From Moraxellaceae bacterium (lineage in GTDB: Bacteria; Pseudomonadota; Gammaproteobacteria; Pseudomonadales; Moraxellaceae), in contig JAQZBP010000004.1 in the NCBI GenBank assembly GCA_029237815.1, forward strand, positions 62,001-126,000: a stretch of DNA of 64,000 bases. The letters run 5' to 3'. The notes under the pieces are model-generated. The model searched no databases, had not been told where the DNA came from, and saw only the letters and a program-made list of their open reading frames with translations. Position numbers and translations under genes: made by a program. This document shows, piece after piece, positions 54,381-63,424 of this stretch (position 1 is its first letter; every line of letters begins with the position of its first letter).

Positions 54381-55331
54381 ATGCAGATCAAGCTCGCCAA
54401 TCCCCGCGGTTTCTGTGCCGGTGTCGACCGCGCCATCGAGATCGTCAACCGTGCCCTCGAGGTCTTCGGTCCGCCGATCTATGTGCGCCACGAGGTCGTG
54501 CACAACAAGTTCGTGGTGGACGACCTGCGCAACCGCGGCGCTGTCTTCGTCGAGGAGCTGCACCAGGTGCCGGATGATGGCGTGGTGATCTTCTCCGCCC
54601 ACGGCGTTTCCAAGGCCGTGCAGGAGGAGGCGGGCCGTCGTGGCCTGCGCGTCTTCGACGCTACCTGCCCGTTGGTCACCAAGGTGCACATGGAGGTGAG
54701 CCGCTACGCCCGCACCGGCACCGAGGCCATCCTGATCGGCCACGAAGGTCATCCGGAGGTCGAGGGCACCATGGGCCAGTACGACCGCCGCCAGGGCGGC
54801 GACATCTACCTCGTGGAAGACGAGGCCGATGTGGCGACCCTGCAGGTGCGCAACCCGGAGCAGCTCGCCTTCGTGACCCAGACCACCCTGTCCGTGGACG
54901 ATACCGCCAAGGTAATAGATGCCTTGCGGGCAAGGTTCCCGGCCATCCATGGCCCGCGCAAGGACGACATCTGCTACGCGACCCAGAACCGCCAGGATGC
55001 CGTGAAACAGCTGGCCAGTTCTGCACAGGTGGTGCTGGTCGTCGGCTCCCCCAACTCCTCCAATTCCAACCGCCTGCGCGAACTGGCCGAGCGCATGGGG
55101 GCCCGCGCCTACCTGATCGACAATGCCGATCAGGTCGAAAGGGCCTGGCTGGAGGGGGTACAGGTGGTAGGGCTGACGGCAGGGGCGTCCGCGCCCGAGG
55201 TCCTGATCCAGGGCGTCATCGACCGCTTGCGCGAGTGGGGCGGAGAATTGCCCCAGGAACTTGAAGGGCGCGCCGAGAGCATCGTTTTCTCGATGCCGAA
55301 GGAATTGCGCATTCCGACGCGCCCTGTCTGA
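54381..55331 (+). CDS. ispH: 4-hydroxy-3-methylbut-2-enyl diphosphate reductase
   Basis: 316 residues with the three Fe-S cysteines in conserved contexts: [12 protein letters not shown] (C12), [12 protein letters not shown] and [21 protein letters not shown] is the substrate-binding Ser/Asn segment. It performs the last step of the MEP isoprenoid pathway. GGGAG precedes ATG 54381; the frame open to 54330 has no family support. It is the last gene of the ribF-ispH run. Confidence 0.97.
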   Translation: MQIKLANPRGFCAGVDRAIEIVNRALEVFGPPIYVRHEVVHNKFVVDDLRNRGAVFVEELHQVPDDGVVIFSAHGVSKAVQEEAGRRGLRVFDATCPLVTKVHMEVSRYARTGTEAILIGHEGHPEVEGTMGQYDRRQGGDIYLVEDEADVATLQVRNPEQLAFVTQTTLSVDDTAKVIDALRARFPAIHGPRKDDICYATQNRQDAVKQLASSAQVVLVVGSPNSSNSNRLRELAERMGARAYLIDNADQVERAWLEGVQVVGLTAGASAPEVLIQGVIDRLREWGGELPQELEGRAESIVFSMPKELRIPTRPV

Positions 55332-55427
55332 CAAAATGCCCATTTTTGGGCCCCGCCGGGCTTTGCCGGGCACTCATCGCCACCCATTGCCGCTCGTCCT
55401 CCGGCGTCGCTAAGTCACTGAAATCTG

Positions 55428-55456
55428 AACGGGTTCACATGTCGTGAACACCCGTT
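55428..55456. promoter_or_regulatory. Palindromic operator-like site upstream of the pilin cluster
   Basis: AACGGG-TTCAC-ATGTC-GTGAA-CA-CCCGTT: 11 paired positions per arm with a 2-nt offset. It lies ~70 bp upstream of a candidate promoter and 116 bp before fimU. A related half-site GGTTCACA recurs at 55524. It does not match CRP/Vfr or LexA consensus; the regulator is unknown. Confidence 0.45.
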
Positions 55457-55497
55457 TCCGTCCAGGGGCTGCAATGCGCCGGCCGTCCTGTTGGCGG

Positions 55498-55526
55498 TTG
55501 TGATGGACAGGGCCCCTCACTATGGT
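55498..55526 (+). promoter_or_regulatory. Candidate promoter of the minor pilin operon
   Basis: -35 TTGTGA (55498-55503), 17-bp spacer, -10 TATGGT (55521-55526). Predicted leader ~40 nt. Consensus match is moderate only. Confidence 0.35.
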
Positions 55527-55571
55527 TCACACATCCGAGAAGGGTATCGGTTTGTCACTTTTGGACAGGAT

Positions 55572-56063
55572 ATGTCACTAAGTAAAGCCAAGGGCTTCAC
55601 CATCTTCGAGCTGATGATCACGGTCACCATTGCGGCCGTGCTCGCTGCCGTCGCCATCCCGAATTTCCAGGACATGATGGCGCGCAACCGGGTCAGTTCG
55701 TCGACCGAAGAGCTGATGAATTCGATCGCCACCGCCCGCAACACGGCGGTTCAGCGCCGCCGCACGGTGGTGCTGCGGCCTGACACGACGGGCTGGACCA
55801 TCCGCCTGGACACGAGCGCGGGCCCGATCGTGATGCGTCAGAGCTTCGATGCGCGCATGGGCATCGCTATCGACGTCACGGCCAAGGAACTCAGCTTCCG
55901 GCCGTCCGGCATCGTGCAGCGTAGCGCGACGGCCGGCCTGAACGGCACCATCACGGTGTGTGACGCGACGTCCCGCCGTGAAGTTGGCAAGGACATCGTG
56001 ATCAATCCGATCGGCAGAATCATTACCCGCAACCATGCAAACGTGAGCGTCTGCAATCCATGA
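55572..56063 (+). CDS. fimU: Type IV minor pilin, GspH/FimT family (FimU-like)
   Basis: 163 residues. A short leader ends KAKG, with prepilin peptidase cleavage after G8 before FTIFELMITV, and the Glu at mature position 5. The GspH-type C-terminal domain carries a Cys pair (VCDATS...VSVCNP). FimU is one of the minor pilins that, with PilVWX and PilY1, prime pilus assembly. The ATG at 55572 fits a normal leader length; the frame open to 55491 would put 27 extra residues before it. It overlaps pilV by 4 bp. Confidence 0.9.
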   Translation: MSLSKAKGFTIFELMITVTIAAVLAAVAIPNFQDMMARNRVSSSTEELMNSIATARNTAVQRRRTVVLRPDTTGWTIRLDTSAGPIVMRQSFDARMGIAIDVTAKELSFRPSGIVQRSATAGLNGTITVCDATSRREVGKDIVINPIGRIITRNHANVSVCNP

Positions 56064-56626
56064 ACAGGCAATCAGTCATCTCAGGAAGAGTCAGAACCGG
56101 AAGCCAGGCAGGCTTCGGCCTCATCGAAGTCCTCGCGGCCGTGCTGGTGCTGGCGGTCGGCGTAGTCGGCTTCGGGGCCTTGCAGCTGCGTGCCGTGCAG
56201 ACCTCAGGCGACTCCTATTACCGCACCCAGGCCATGTCGATCGCCCAGGACCTGGCCGAGCGCGCCCGCTCCAACAGCAGCCAGATGGCCGGCTATCTGA
56301 CGGCCACCAACTGGCCGACGACGGCGGTAGGAACGCCGCCGACCGCCTGTATGACCGGCAACTGCCTGCCTGACGCCATGATGAACTTTGATACCCAGAG
56401 TGTGCGCTACAGCGCACAGACACTGCTGCCGCAAGGCCTTGTCCGCATGGAAACCTGCCAGGACCCCACGCCGGGCGGCACGCCGCTCAGCTGTATTTAT
56501 GTCGCCTGGGACGGCCTCCTGCCCACCGCCGGCGCTTCCGGACAGTGCGTGGATGCCAACGGCCTCTACAAGGCGCCGCCCGCCAATCGCGCTTCGTTGC
56601 CCTGCGTGATGCTGGAGGTGCAGTGA
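56060..56626 (+). CDS. pilV: Type IV pilus minor pilin PilV
   Basis: 188 residues with an 18-residue leader ending SQAG, mature start FGLIEVLAAVLVLAVG with Glu 5. The region after the helix (GALQLRAVQTSGDSYYRTQAM) is typical of PilV. Several Cys pairs (CMTGNC) are in the globular part. It belongs to the priming complex with FimU, PilW, PilX and PilY1. The stop overlaps the pilW start (TGATG). Confidence 0.92.
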   Translation: MNRQSVISGRVRTGSQAGFGLIEVLAAVLVLAVGVVGFGALQLRAVQTSGDSYYRTQAMSIAQDLAERARSNSSQMAGYLTATNWPTTAVGTPPTACMTGNCLPDAMMNFDTQSVRYSAQTLLPQGLVRMETCQDPTPGGTPLSCIYVAWDGLLPTAGASGQCVDANGLYKAPPANRASLPCVMLEVQ

Positions 56627-57525
56627 TGAAGCGCATTCGCGGTTTCTCCATGCTCGAACTGATGGTGGCGATGGCTCTTGGCCTGCTGATTTCCGCCGCG
56701 GCCATTCAGCTGTTCATCGCCAACCAGGTATCGATGAATTTCCAGCGCGGCATGAATGACGTGCAGGCCAACGGCCGCTTTGCCATCGACCAGATGGTGC
56801 GCGACATTCGCCTGTCGGGCCTCGGTCCACCCACCAGCAGCTCCGCCCCGACACCCGCTGCCGTGCTTGGCCTGCCGTTCTTTTCCACCGAGATCGCCAA
56901 CCTCGCGACACTCAACGCCGGCAGCACGGCCATGAACCGCAATGGCATTTCGACCACGGCGACGGTAACCGGCCTGCTGCAGGCCAGTGACCAGCTCGTG
57001 ACGCAGCGAATTGCGCTGACCTCGACCGAAGTGGATTGCGAGGGCAATTCCGTGGCCGCGGGCCGTTATATCGTCGCGCGCTATTTCATCCGGCTCGACG
57101 GCGGTGTGCCGTCGCTAGCCTGCGACGGCGGCAATCACAATGGCACCAGCCTCGATACCACCGCCGGTCGCCAGTATGGCGATGCCGGCGTGGTGCTCAT
57201 GAGCGGCGTGGACAGCTTCCAGGTTCTCTACGGCGTGGACGACCGCATTATCGACGGCAATGCCAACAGCCTCGCGCGCGTGGCCCGCTATATCGATGCC
57301 GGCACCTATGCCGGCCTTGCCGCACCACGCCCCACCGTGCTCACGGTGCGCATCGGTCTCTACATGCACTCGCAGGAACGCGCCGGCAGCGCCACGCCGC
57401 CCGAGGTCGATGTGCAGGTGCTCGACGGCACCATCGCCGCGGCCAATGTCCCGAATGACGGCTTCCTCCGTCGCCTGTTCATCACCACGGTTGGCCTGCG
57501 TAACGTCAGCCTGAGCGGAGTGTGA
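56626..57525 (+). CDS. pilW: Type IV pilus minor pilin PilW
   Basis: 299 residues; a 6-residue leader MKRIRG then FSMLELMVAMALGLLIS with Glu at mature position 5. QLFIANQVSMNFQRGMNDVQANGRFAID is the PilW pattern just after the helix (split for length), and the large C-terminal domain is the usual one. ATG 56626 overlaps the end of pilV; the frame open to 56545 lies within pilV. Six bp separate it from pilX. Confidence 0.92.
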   Translation: MKRIRGFSMLELMVAMALGLLISAAAIQLFIANQVSMNFQRGMNDVQANGRFAIDQMVRDIRLSGLGPPTSSSAPTPAAVLGLPFFSTEIANLATLNAGSTAMNRNGISTTATVTGLLQASDQLVTQRIALTSTEVDCEGNSVAAGRYIVARYFIRLDGGVPSLACDGGNHNGTSLDTTAGRQYGDAGVVLMSGVDSFQVLYGVDDRIIDGNANSLARVARYIDAGTYAGLAAPRPTVLTVRIGLYMHSQERAGSATPPEVDVQVLDGTIAAANVPNDGFLRRLFITTVGLRNVSLSGV

Positions 57526-57531
57526 TCAGCC

Positions 57532-58224
57532 ATGACACACGAAATGTCCTTTTCCCGTAGCCAGCGTGGCGTCGCCCTCATCGTGACGCTGTTCATCCTG
57601 CTGGTCGTGACCTTCATGGGCCTGGTGGCCATGCGCACCGGCCTCATGCAGGTCGCCATGGCGACCAATTCCCAGGTCAGCGTGGTGCTGTTCCAGAACG
57701 CGGATGCCGGCACCGGCACCGTCGAGAACGTCATCAACAGTTCGAGCATGGCCTATGCGAACGGCCCGACCGGCCCGATCACGCTGATCAAGGACAATCC
57801 GGGCGCCGAAGTCGTGGGTTGCCTCACCAAGGACGGCCTGGTGCTGGCGACCTCGGTCGCCGCGGCCGACAAGAAGAAGTGCGACCTCGACAACAACGCC
57901 CAGTACGTCAGCGGCCGTAACGTGGTCGCGGTGCAGGTGGCGGTGCGCACGCCGGTGGACGCCTCCGGCAAGTCGCAGAGCGTGATCAATTACGGCACGG
58001 ACGAAAGCGTGCTGCCGGGTGGCGGCGGCGCACTGGTGGCGGTGTATTCCACTTCCGTGATGCCGGCGTTCGGCAGCGCCACCACCAGCGTGATCGAGGG
58101 CTGCCTGAACCTTCCGCACGAAGGCACGGCCGGCAATACGGTGACGGATTGCCTGACGACCAACAACGCATCCTTCCAGACCGTGGTACAGGAATTCGTC
58201 TACGGCTACGGCGGATACAAGTAA
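57532..58224 (+). CDS. pilX: Type IV pilus minor pilin PilX
   Basis: 230 residues. Leader to QRG, then VALIVTLFILLVVTFMGLVAM, the PilX_N pattern; no Glu occurs at mature position 5, as in other pseudomonad-type PilX_N proteins. A disulfide-capable Cys pair (CLNLPHEG...CLTT) lies near the C terminus, which ends in VQEFVYGYGGYK. It sits directly upstream of pilY1 (24 bp). Confidence 0.9.
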   Translation: MTHEMSFSRSQRGVALIVTLFILLVVTFMGLVAMRTGLMQVAMATNSQVSVVLFQNADAGTGTVENVINSSSMAYANGPTGPITLIKDNPGAEVVGCLTKDGLVLATSVAAADKKKCDLDNNAQYVSGRNVVAVQVAVRTPVDASGKSQSVINYGTDESVLPGGGGALVAVYSTSVMPAFGSATTSVIEGCLNLPHEGTAGNTVTDCLTTNNASFQTVVQEFVYGYGGYK

Positions 58225-58248
58225 GCAAAACACCCACGAGGTGATGTC

Positions 58249-61200
58249 ATGAACGCTGCAGATAAAAGAAAAATGAAAAGTCGCCTGCTGTCGGCCCTTG
58301 GCGCATTCCTCCTGGGGTCCTGGACGCTGGCGCCCGCCTATGCGAGCGACACCGAGGTGTACGCCCGCCTCGTCGAGATCGACAGCGCCGACGCAGCACC
58401 GACGCTCATGATGATGCTGGACTCGTCGCTGTTCATGAACCACTGCATGGCGAGCACGGCGTCAACTCCGAGCGGCAGTGACTGCACCGCCGACGTCGAC
58501 GACATGCGCATCAACCACCTCCGTCGCGCCATGCGCAAGGCCCTGTTCGGTAACCCGAACCCGCTCGACGGCGAGATCGTCAAGCCGGCCCCGGGCTTCC
58601 TGCGCCTCGGTTATTCCCGCTTCCTGAACTCCGGTTCGGGCGGCGGCTGGGTGCGCTATCCGGCACTGGCGCTGGATGACCTGGCTCCTTCGGCGGCAGG
58701 CGCCGGCTTCCCGACCACGACCTGGACGGCCCGTGTCACCAGTTCCGACAGCGACGCGGTCTGCACTCCTCCGGTGATCATCGGCGGCCCCTGTGTCATC
58801 AACTCGACCGGGGTCGATTTCAGGATCGAGAGAGGAGGCAACCCCGTCGGGCTGCGCTTTACCAACCTCAATATCCCCAAGGGCGCTACCATCGCCTCGG
58901 CCACGCTGACCATGACGGTCAAATCCAGCTCGAGCAGCGCGCCGACCTATTACGTCGACGCCGAGATGACGGGCGAATCCGACCCCTTCACCCTGCTGAC
59001 CCCGTTGTCCAGCCGCAGCTATGTCGACAGCGCCGTGGGCAAGACGACCTACGGGGCAGTTGACGTGAAGGCGCAGATCCAGTCCATCGTGGACCAGGCG
59101 TCCTGGTGCGGTCGCAACACGCTGGGCTTGCGCATCCGTCCTGAAAGCGGCTCCGGCGGCGGCTCCCGCGTGATCTACGCCTACGACGGCACGCTGGGCG
59201 GCACGACCACCGACGTGGCACGCCGTCCGCGTCTCAGCATCACCTGGAGCCTCACCGATCCGACCAAGCTGTCCAACAGTTGCCAGAAGGTGGCCCTGGA
59301 CTCCGTGAGTCTCGTCGACAGCGTGTGGGACGACATCGAATGGCAGGCCGGCTCCACCGCCGTGCAGCCGCGCAACAACACCCTGAAGGCCGCCGGTATC
59401 TTCGACGGCAACAAGAACCAGGTCGCGGCGCGTTTCGACAAGCTGCAGGTCGCGCGCAACGCAACCGTGGAGTATGCCCGCCTTTACTCCACGCTGAGCG
59501 CGGGCGAGGCCGACTCGGTGGAGCCCGTGATCAGCGTCAAGGCCATCAAGGAAGGCAACGTTCCGAAATTCTGTGACAACTCCGTCAAGCCGGTGGTGTG
59601 CTCGGTGCCGAGCGCGAACCGCACCACGGCGGCGTCGACCTTCACCATTCCCAACTACACCGACACCGATGGCAATCCGGTCAGCGCCGGCAAGCACTTC
59701 GTGGCCAACGTGACGTCCCAGGTGCAGGAGGTCGTGAACCAGGCGGCGTGGAACCAGGGCAACACCATGGGCTTCGTGATGGAGAACAACGCTGCGACCA
59801 GCAGCCTGCGTGGCATCGCCGCCGCCGACAGTGGCCTCAGCAAGGCCATGGTGCTGCATGTGCGCGCCCTCAGCGCCATCACGGACCTGAACAACCTGCG
59901 CAAGACCGTGCGCCAGGACTATGTCGAAGACATCGAGAGCCTGATGATTCCGGACGGCGGCACGCCGCTGGGCGCGGGCTACCAGGAAACGGCGCGCTAC
60001 CTGCTGGGGATGGCCCCGGCGGATACCGCCACCGGTATCACCTTGCCGGGCCTCGCCGAAACCTTCACCGCGCCCGACAGCCGCACGATGAGTGGTGGCA
60101 AGTACGTCTCGCCGGTCGACCGGACCGGTGAGACCTGCTCGGCCGCGTATATCTTTGCCTTGACCAGTGGCTATGCGCAGAGCATGTCGGGTGTCTCCCA
60201 GAAAACCGAAGAGATTCTTGCCCTCACGCCGACGGCGCCGGGGGTGACCAAGTGCGGTGACGGCTTCAGCTTCCCCGCCGGCTACACCATGACCGGCAAC
60301 GATGACGGCAACCTGGAGTGCATGGGCTCGCTGGCCAAGTACCTCTACACCAAGGACCTGCGCGACCCCAGCCTGGTTCCGGACTACAAGCCCATCATTC
60401 GTACCAATGCCGTGCTCTTCAACGGCAATACCGCCGGCCAGCAGCAGATGAAGCTGGGTGTGGAAGCGGTCGCGACGGCGGGTGGTGGCAAGGCCTATGT
60501 GGCGACCAACGAAGATGACCTGCTGGCGGCCATCCTCGAGACCCTGCGTTCCGTGATCGAGAAGACCGGTTCCATCACGGCGCCGGGCGTGGCCGTGAAC
60601 CAGTTCAACCGTCTCACGCACCTCGACCAGCTCTACTACGCCGTGTTCGATCCGGACCAGGGCAATGCGCGCTGGCGCGGGAACGTGAAGCGCTACCGCC
60701 TCAAGTTCACGGATACCGAGGCGCTGATCGTGGACAAGAACGACCGTCCGGCGATCGACAGCGACACCTTCTTCTCGGACGAGGCCTGGAGCTTCTGGAC
60801 GCAGAGCGACAAGGACGGCAAGAACACCACCCTGGGCGGTGTCGCCAGCCGTCTGCCGGCGCCCACGCTGCGCAATGTGTTCACCAGCTTTGACGACTAC
60901 GCGGTGGTGAACGCCTCGACCTCTGACACCAGCCTCACCAAACTCACGGTCACCGGCGCCACCCTCACGGCCACCCAGGCCGATATGGTGGACAAGGCTG
61001 CGGCCGTGATGGGGCAGGGCACGCGTCCCAAGACCCAGAACGTGCTGAACTGGCTGCTGGGCTATGACCTCAACATCGTGGACCCCAGCAATGCCAACCT
61101 GGTCAAGGGCACTCTGGTGTCCACCACTGGCGTGAACGCCCGCAATGCTCTCGGCGGTGTGCTGCACTCCCAGCCGATCCTCGTCAACTACGGCTGGGAT

Positions 61201-62694
61201 GCCGGCTACACCGCCGAACAGGCGTCTGCCAATCCGGACCTGCAGAAGAACTACGTGTTCTTCAGCACCATGGAAGGCATGCTGCATGCGGTCGAAGCCA
61301 AGAGCACGAGCGGTATCGAAAAGTTCGCCTTCATGCCGAAGGAAGCGCTGGCCGATGCCGATGAGCAGGCCCTCAATATCGCGCGTGACCTGCCGCTCTT
61401 CGGCCTTGACCTGACCTGGACGGCCTACCGCGTCGACGGCGACAAGGACCTGCAGATCAACAAGGACGGAGTCGGCGGCGACAAGGTGTGGCTGTACGGT
61501 GGCCAGCGCATGGGCGGCCGCAACTACTACGCGCTGAACGCGACCGACCTCACCGATCCCAAGCTGAAGTGGGTGGCGCAGGGTGGTACCGGCGACTTCG
61601 CCGCCATGGGCCAGACCTGGTCGCGCCCGGTGCTCGGCGACGTGAAGATCGGCACGACGGTGAAGACGGTACTGTTCTTCGCGGGCGGCTACGACGAAAA
61701 GCATGAAGTGGAAGGCTTCAGTGCCACGGACAACGCCAAGGACGACTTCGGCAACCAGATCTACATCGTCGATCCGGAGTCGGGTGACGTGCTGTTCTGG
61801 GCCAGTGGCACCGGCTCCGGCGCCGACCTGACCAGTGCCGACCTCAAGTTCAGCATCCCGAGCGAACCGAAGCTGTTCGATGCGAACAAGGATGGCCTGG
61901 TGGATGCCGTGTACCTCGGCGACCTGGGCGGCCAGGTGCTGCGCCTCGACATCGAGAACGGTGTCGCCAGCGCCAGCAACCTCGGCAAGCGCGTCAAGCT
62001 GCTTGCCACCATCGGCCAGGGTCTCACTGCCGACACCTCCAACCAGCGCCGCTTCTACGAGGCGCCCAGCGTGGCGCAGATGTCGGATCCGGTGACTGGC
62101 CAGCAGTACGTGGTCGTCGCGATGGGCACCGGCTACCGCAGCCATCCGCTCAACGAAGCGACCGAGGATGCCTTCTTCGTGATGCGGGATACCGATGTGC
62201 TGCGCGCCGACGTGCTGACCGCGACCGACCTGCAGGCCACGATCCAGATGTCCGACCTCGCGGTGGTGGATTCGTCCAGCGCGGCCGCCGCCAGCATGAC
62301 CGGCAAGATGGGTTGGGTGATGTGGCTGCCTGAAGACGGCGAGAAGGTGCTGGCCACCCCGATCGTGCTGTTCGGCGAGGTCTTCTTCACCTCCTACGTG
62401 CCGAAGCAGACCTCGACGTCGAACAAGTGCTCGCCGGTGATCGGCATGACCAAGCTGTGGCGCATGGGTGTCGCGGACGGTGGCGTCATCAAGGACTTCG
62501 ACAAGGATGGCGACATCGATGAAGACGACCGCGTGCAGACCAACCTCGTGGAAGGCCTGGGTGGCGCGCCGCAGCTCCTCGTGGGTGAGGACGGCAAGAA
62601 CGCCATCATCGCCGGCACCGGCGTGGAGCGTAACAACGACCTCGATACGGCCAACATGCGCCGTACCCGCTGGTTCGAGAAAACCAAGCAGTAA
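58249..62694 (+). CDS. pilY1: PilY1 family type IV pilus tip adhesin/assembly protein
   Basis: 1,481 residues with a signal peptide (cleavage near AYA-SDT, ~34). A von Willebrand A-like fold begins with MMMLDSSLF (D58); its later parts, GGTPLGAGYQETARYL (T572) and FALTSG (S640), are ~510 residues away because two beta-sandwich domains (~180-333 and ~352-540) are inserted. The seven-bladed propeller starts ~785. Calcium loops: DANKDGLVD (D1211, N1213, D1215, D1219), the classic PilY1 site, and DFDKDGDID (from D1416). It acts at the pilus tip with PilVWX. GAGGTGATG precedes the ATG. Confidence 0.93.
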   Translation: MNAADKRKMKSRLLSALGAFLLGSWTLAPAYASDTEVYARLVEIDSADAAPTLMMMLDSSLFMNHCMASTASTPSGSDCTADVDDMRINHLRRAMRKALFGNPNPLDGEIVKPAPGFLRLGYSRFLNSGSGGGWVRYPALALDDLAPSAAGAGFPTTTWTARVTSSDSDAVCTPPVIIGGPCVINSTGVDFRIERGGNPVGLRFTNLNIPKGATIASATLTMTVKSSSSSAPTYYVDAEMTGESDPFTLLTPLSSRSYVDSAVGKTTYGAVDVKAQIQSIVDQASWCGRNTLGLRIRPESGSGGGSRVIYAYDGTLGGTTTDVARRPRLSITWSLTDPTKLSNSCQKVALDSVSLVDSVWDDIEWQAGSTAVQPRNNTLKAAGIFDGNKNQVAARFDKLQVARNATVEYARLYSTLSAGEADSVEPVISVKAIKEGNVPKFCDNSVKPVVCSVPSANRTTAASTFTIPNYTDTDGNPVSAGKHFVANVTSQVQEVVNQAAWNQGNTMGFVMENNAATSSLRGIAAADSGLSKAMVLHVRALSAITDLNNLRKTVRQDYVEDIESLMIPDGGTPLGAGYQETARYLLGMAPADTATGITLPGLAETFTAPDSRTMSGGKYVSPVDRTGETCSAAYIFALTSGYAQSMSGVSQKTEEILALTPTAPGVTKCGDGFSFPAGYTMTGNDDGNLECMGSLAKYLYTKDLRDPSLVPDYKPIIRTNAVLFNGNTAGQQQMKLGVEAVATAGGGKAYVATNEDDLLAAILETLRSVIEKTGSITAPGVAVNQFNRLTHLDQLYYAVFDPDQGNARWRGNVKRYRLKFTDTEALIVDKNDRPAIDSDTFFSDEAWSFWTQSDKDGKNTTLGGVASRLPAPTLRNVFTSFDDYAVVNASTSDTSLTKLTVTGATLTATQADMVDKAAAVMGQGTRPKTQNVLNWLLGYDLNIVDPSNANLVKGTLVSTTGVNARNALGGVLHSQPILVNYGWDAGYTAEQASANPDLQKNYVFFSTMEGMLHAVEAKSTSGIEKFAFMPKEALADADEQALNIARDLPLFGLDLTWTAYRVDGDKDLQINKDGVGGDKVWLYGGQRMGGRNYYALNATDLTDPKLKWVAQGGTGDFAAMGQTWSRPVLGDVKIGTTVKTVLFFAGGYDEKHEVEGFSATDNAKDDFGNQIYIVDPESGDVLFWASGTGSGADLTSADLKFSIPSEPKLFDANKDGLVDAVYLGDLGGQVLRLDIENGVASASNLGKRVKLLATIGQGLTADTSNQRRFYEAPSVAQMSDPVTGQQYVVVAMGTGYRSHPLNEATEDAFFVMRDTDVLRADVLTATDLQATIQMSDLAVVDSSSAAAASMTGKMGWVMWLPEDGEKVLATPIVLFGEVFFTSYVPKQTSTSNKCSPVIGMTKLWRMGVADGGVIKDFDKDGDIDEDDRVQTNLVEGLGGAPQLLVGEDGKNAIIAGTGVERNNDLDTANMRRTRWFEKTKQ

Positions 62695-62716
62695 TTAGCT
62701 GTAGGCCAAAGCCAGG

Positions 62717-62745
62717 AAAAAGCCCGCCCCGTGCGGGCTTTTTCT
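62717..62745 (+). terminator. Terminator of the pilin/PilY1 operon
   Basis: AAAAAGCCCGC-CCCGT-GCGGGCTTTTTCTT, 7-bp stem with T-tract, 22 bp after the pilY1 stop. It separates the fimT-like gene from the operon. Confidence 0.9.
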
Positions 62746-62848
62746 TGCGCCGATGACGGGCATGGCCTGCGCGTTCTCGCGTACAAGTACCGGCTGCGAC
62801 CCCTGCTAGCGTGCCCCACTCGCCAGGGCAGGCAGGACGCGGGGCATC

Positions 62849-63418
62849 ATGAGGCAGGGAAAAGCAGCGGAGCGGGGATTCACCATGGTCGAGCTCCTGC
62901 TGGCGCTCTCCATCACGATGCTGGTATCGACCTGGGCGGTGGCCTCCCTGCACGAGTGGTGGCAGGGCCTGCGTATCACCGCTGCCGGCAACCACTTCAT
63001 CGGCATGCTCGAGAGCCTGCGCCACCAGTCCTTCTCGATGCAGGGCGCACTCACCATCTGCGGCACGCCGGACGGGCAGCGTTGCGACAAGGACCTGGGG
63101 CGCAGGCTGGTGGCTTTCCGCGACAGCGACCGGGACGGCGTCGTCGACGCCGGCGAGATCGTGCTGGTGCAGGAGGAATTTCTCGACAGCGCGGATTACT
63201 GGCTGGTCTGGCGTTCGTTCCAGAACAAGGACTTCCTGCGCTGGGCCTCGGGACGGACTGACAGCATGAACGGGACCTTCACGCTCTGTAACCGGCAGCG
63301 CAAGGACAAGTGGTTGCGGCAGATGGTGGTCAACAGGGCGGGCCGTACACGCAGTGTGGTGCCGGCCCGTCTGGGAGAGGCGGCGTTGCAGGCCGCCCGC
63401 AAGAGCTGTGGCTGGTAG
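62849..63418 (+). CDS. fimT: Second GspH/FimT-type minor pilin
   Basis: 189 residues. Leader of 10 ending AERG, mature start FTMVELLLALSITMLV with Glu 5. The globular part holds FRDSDRDGVVDAGE, the Asp-rich loop common in FimT/GspH proteins, and a Cys pair (CGTPDGQRC) plus a late Cys. FimT-type pilins can bind DNA in competence; that role is inferred and not shown. It follows the pilY1 terminator, and runs convergent with pilE, with only 6 bp between stops. Confidence 0.85.
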   Translation: MRQGKAAERGFTMVELLLALSITMLVSTWAVASLHEWWQGLRITAAGNHFIGMLESLRHQSFSMQGALTICGTPDGQRCDKDLGRRLVAFRDSDRDGVVDAGEIVLVQEEFLDSADYWLVWRSFQNKDFLRWASGRTDSMNGTFTLCNRQRKDKWLRQMVVNRAGRTRSVVPARLGEAALQAARKSCGW

Positions 63419-63424
63419 GAGCGA

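Noticed and set aside
58462-62145. A 1,227-codon open frame antisense to pilY1
   Set aside because: Composition typical of a complementary-strand shadow (Arg/His/Gly/Val repeats); pilY1 itself is well supported.
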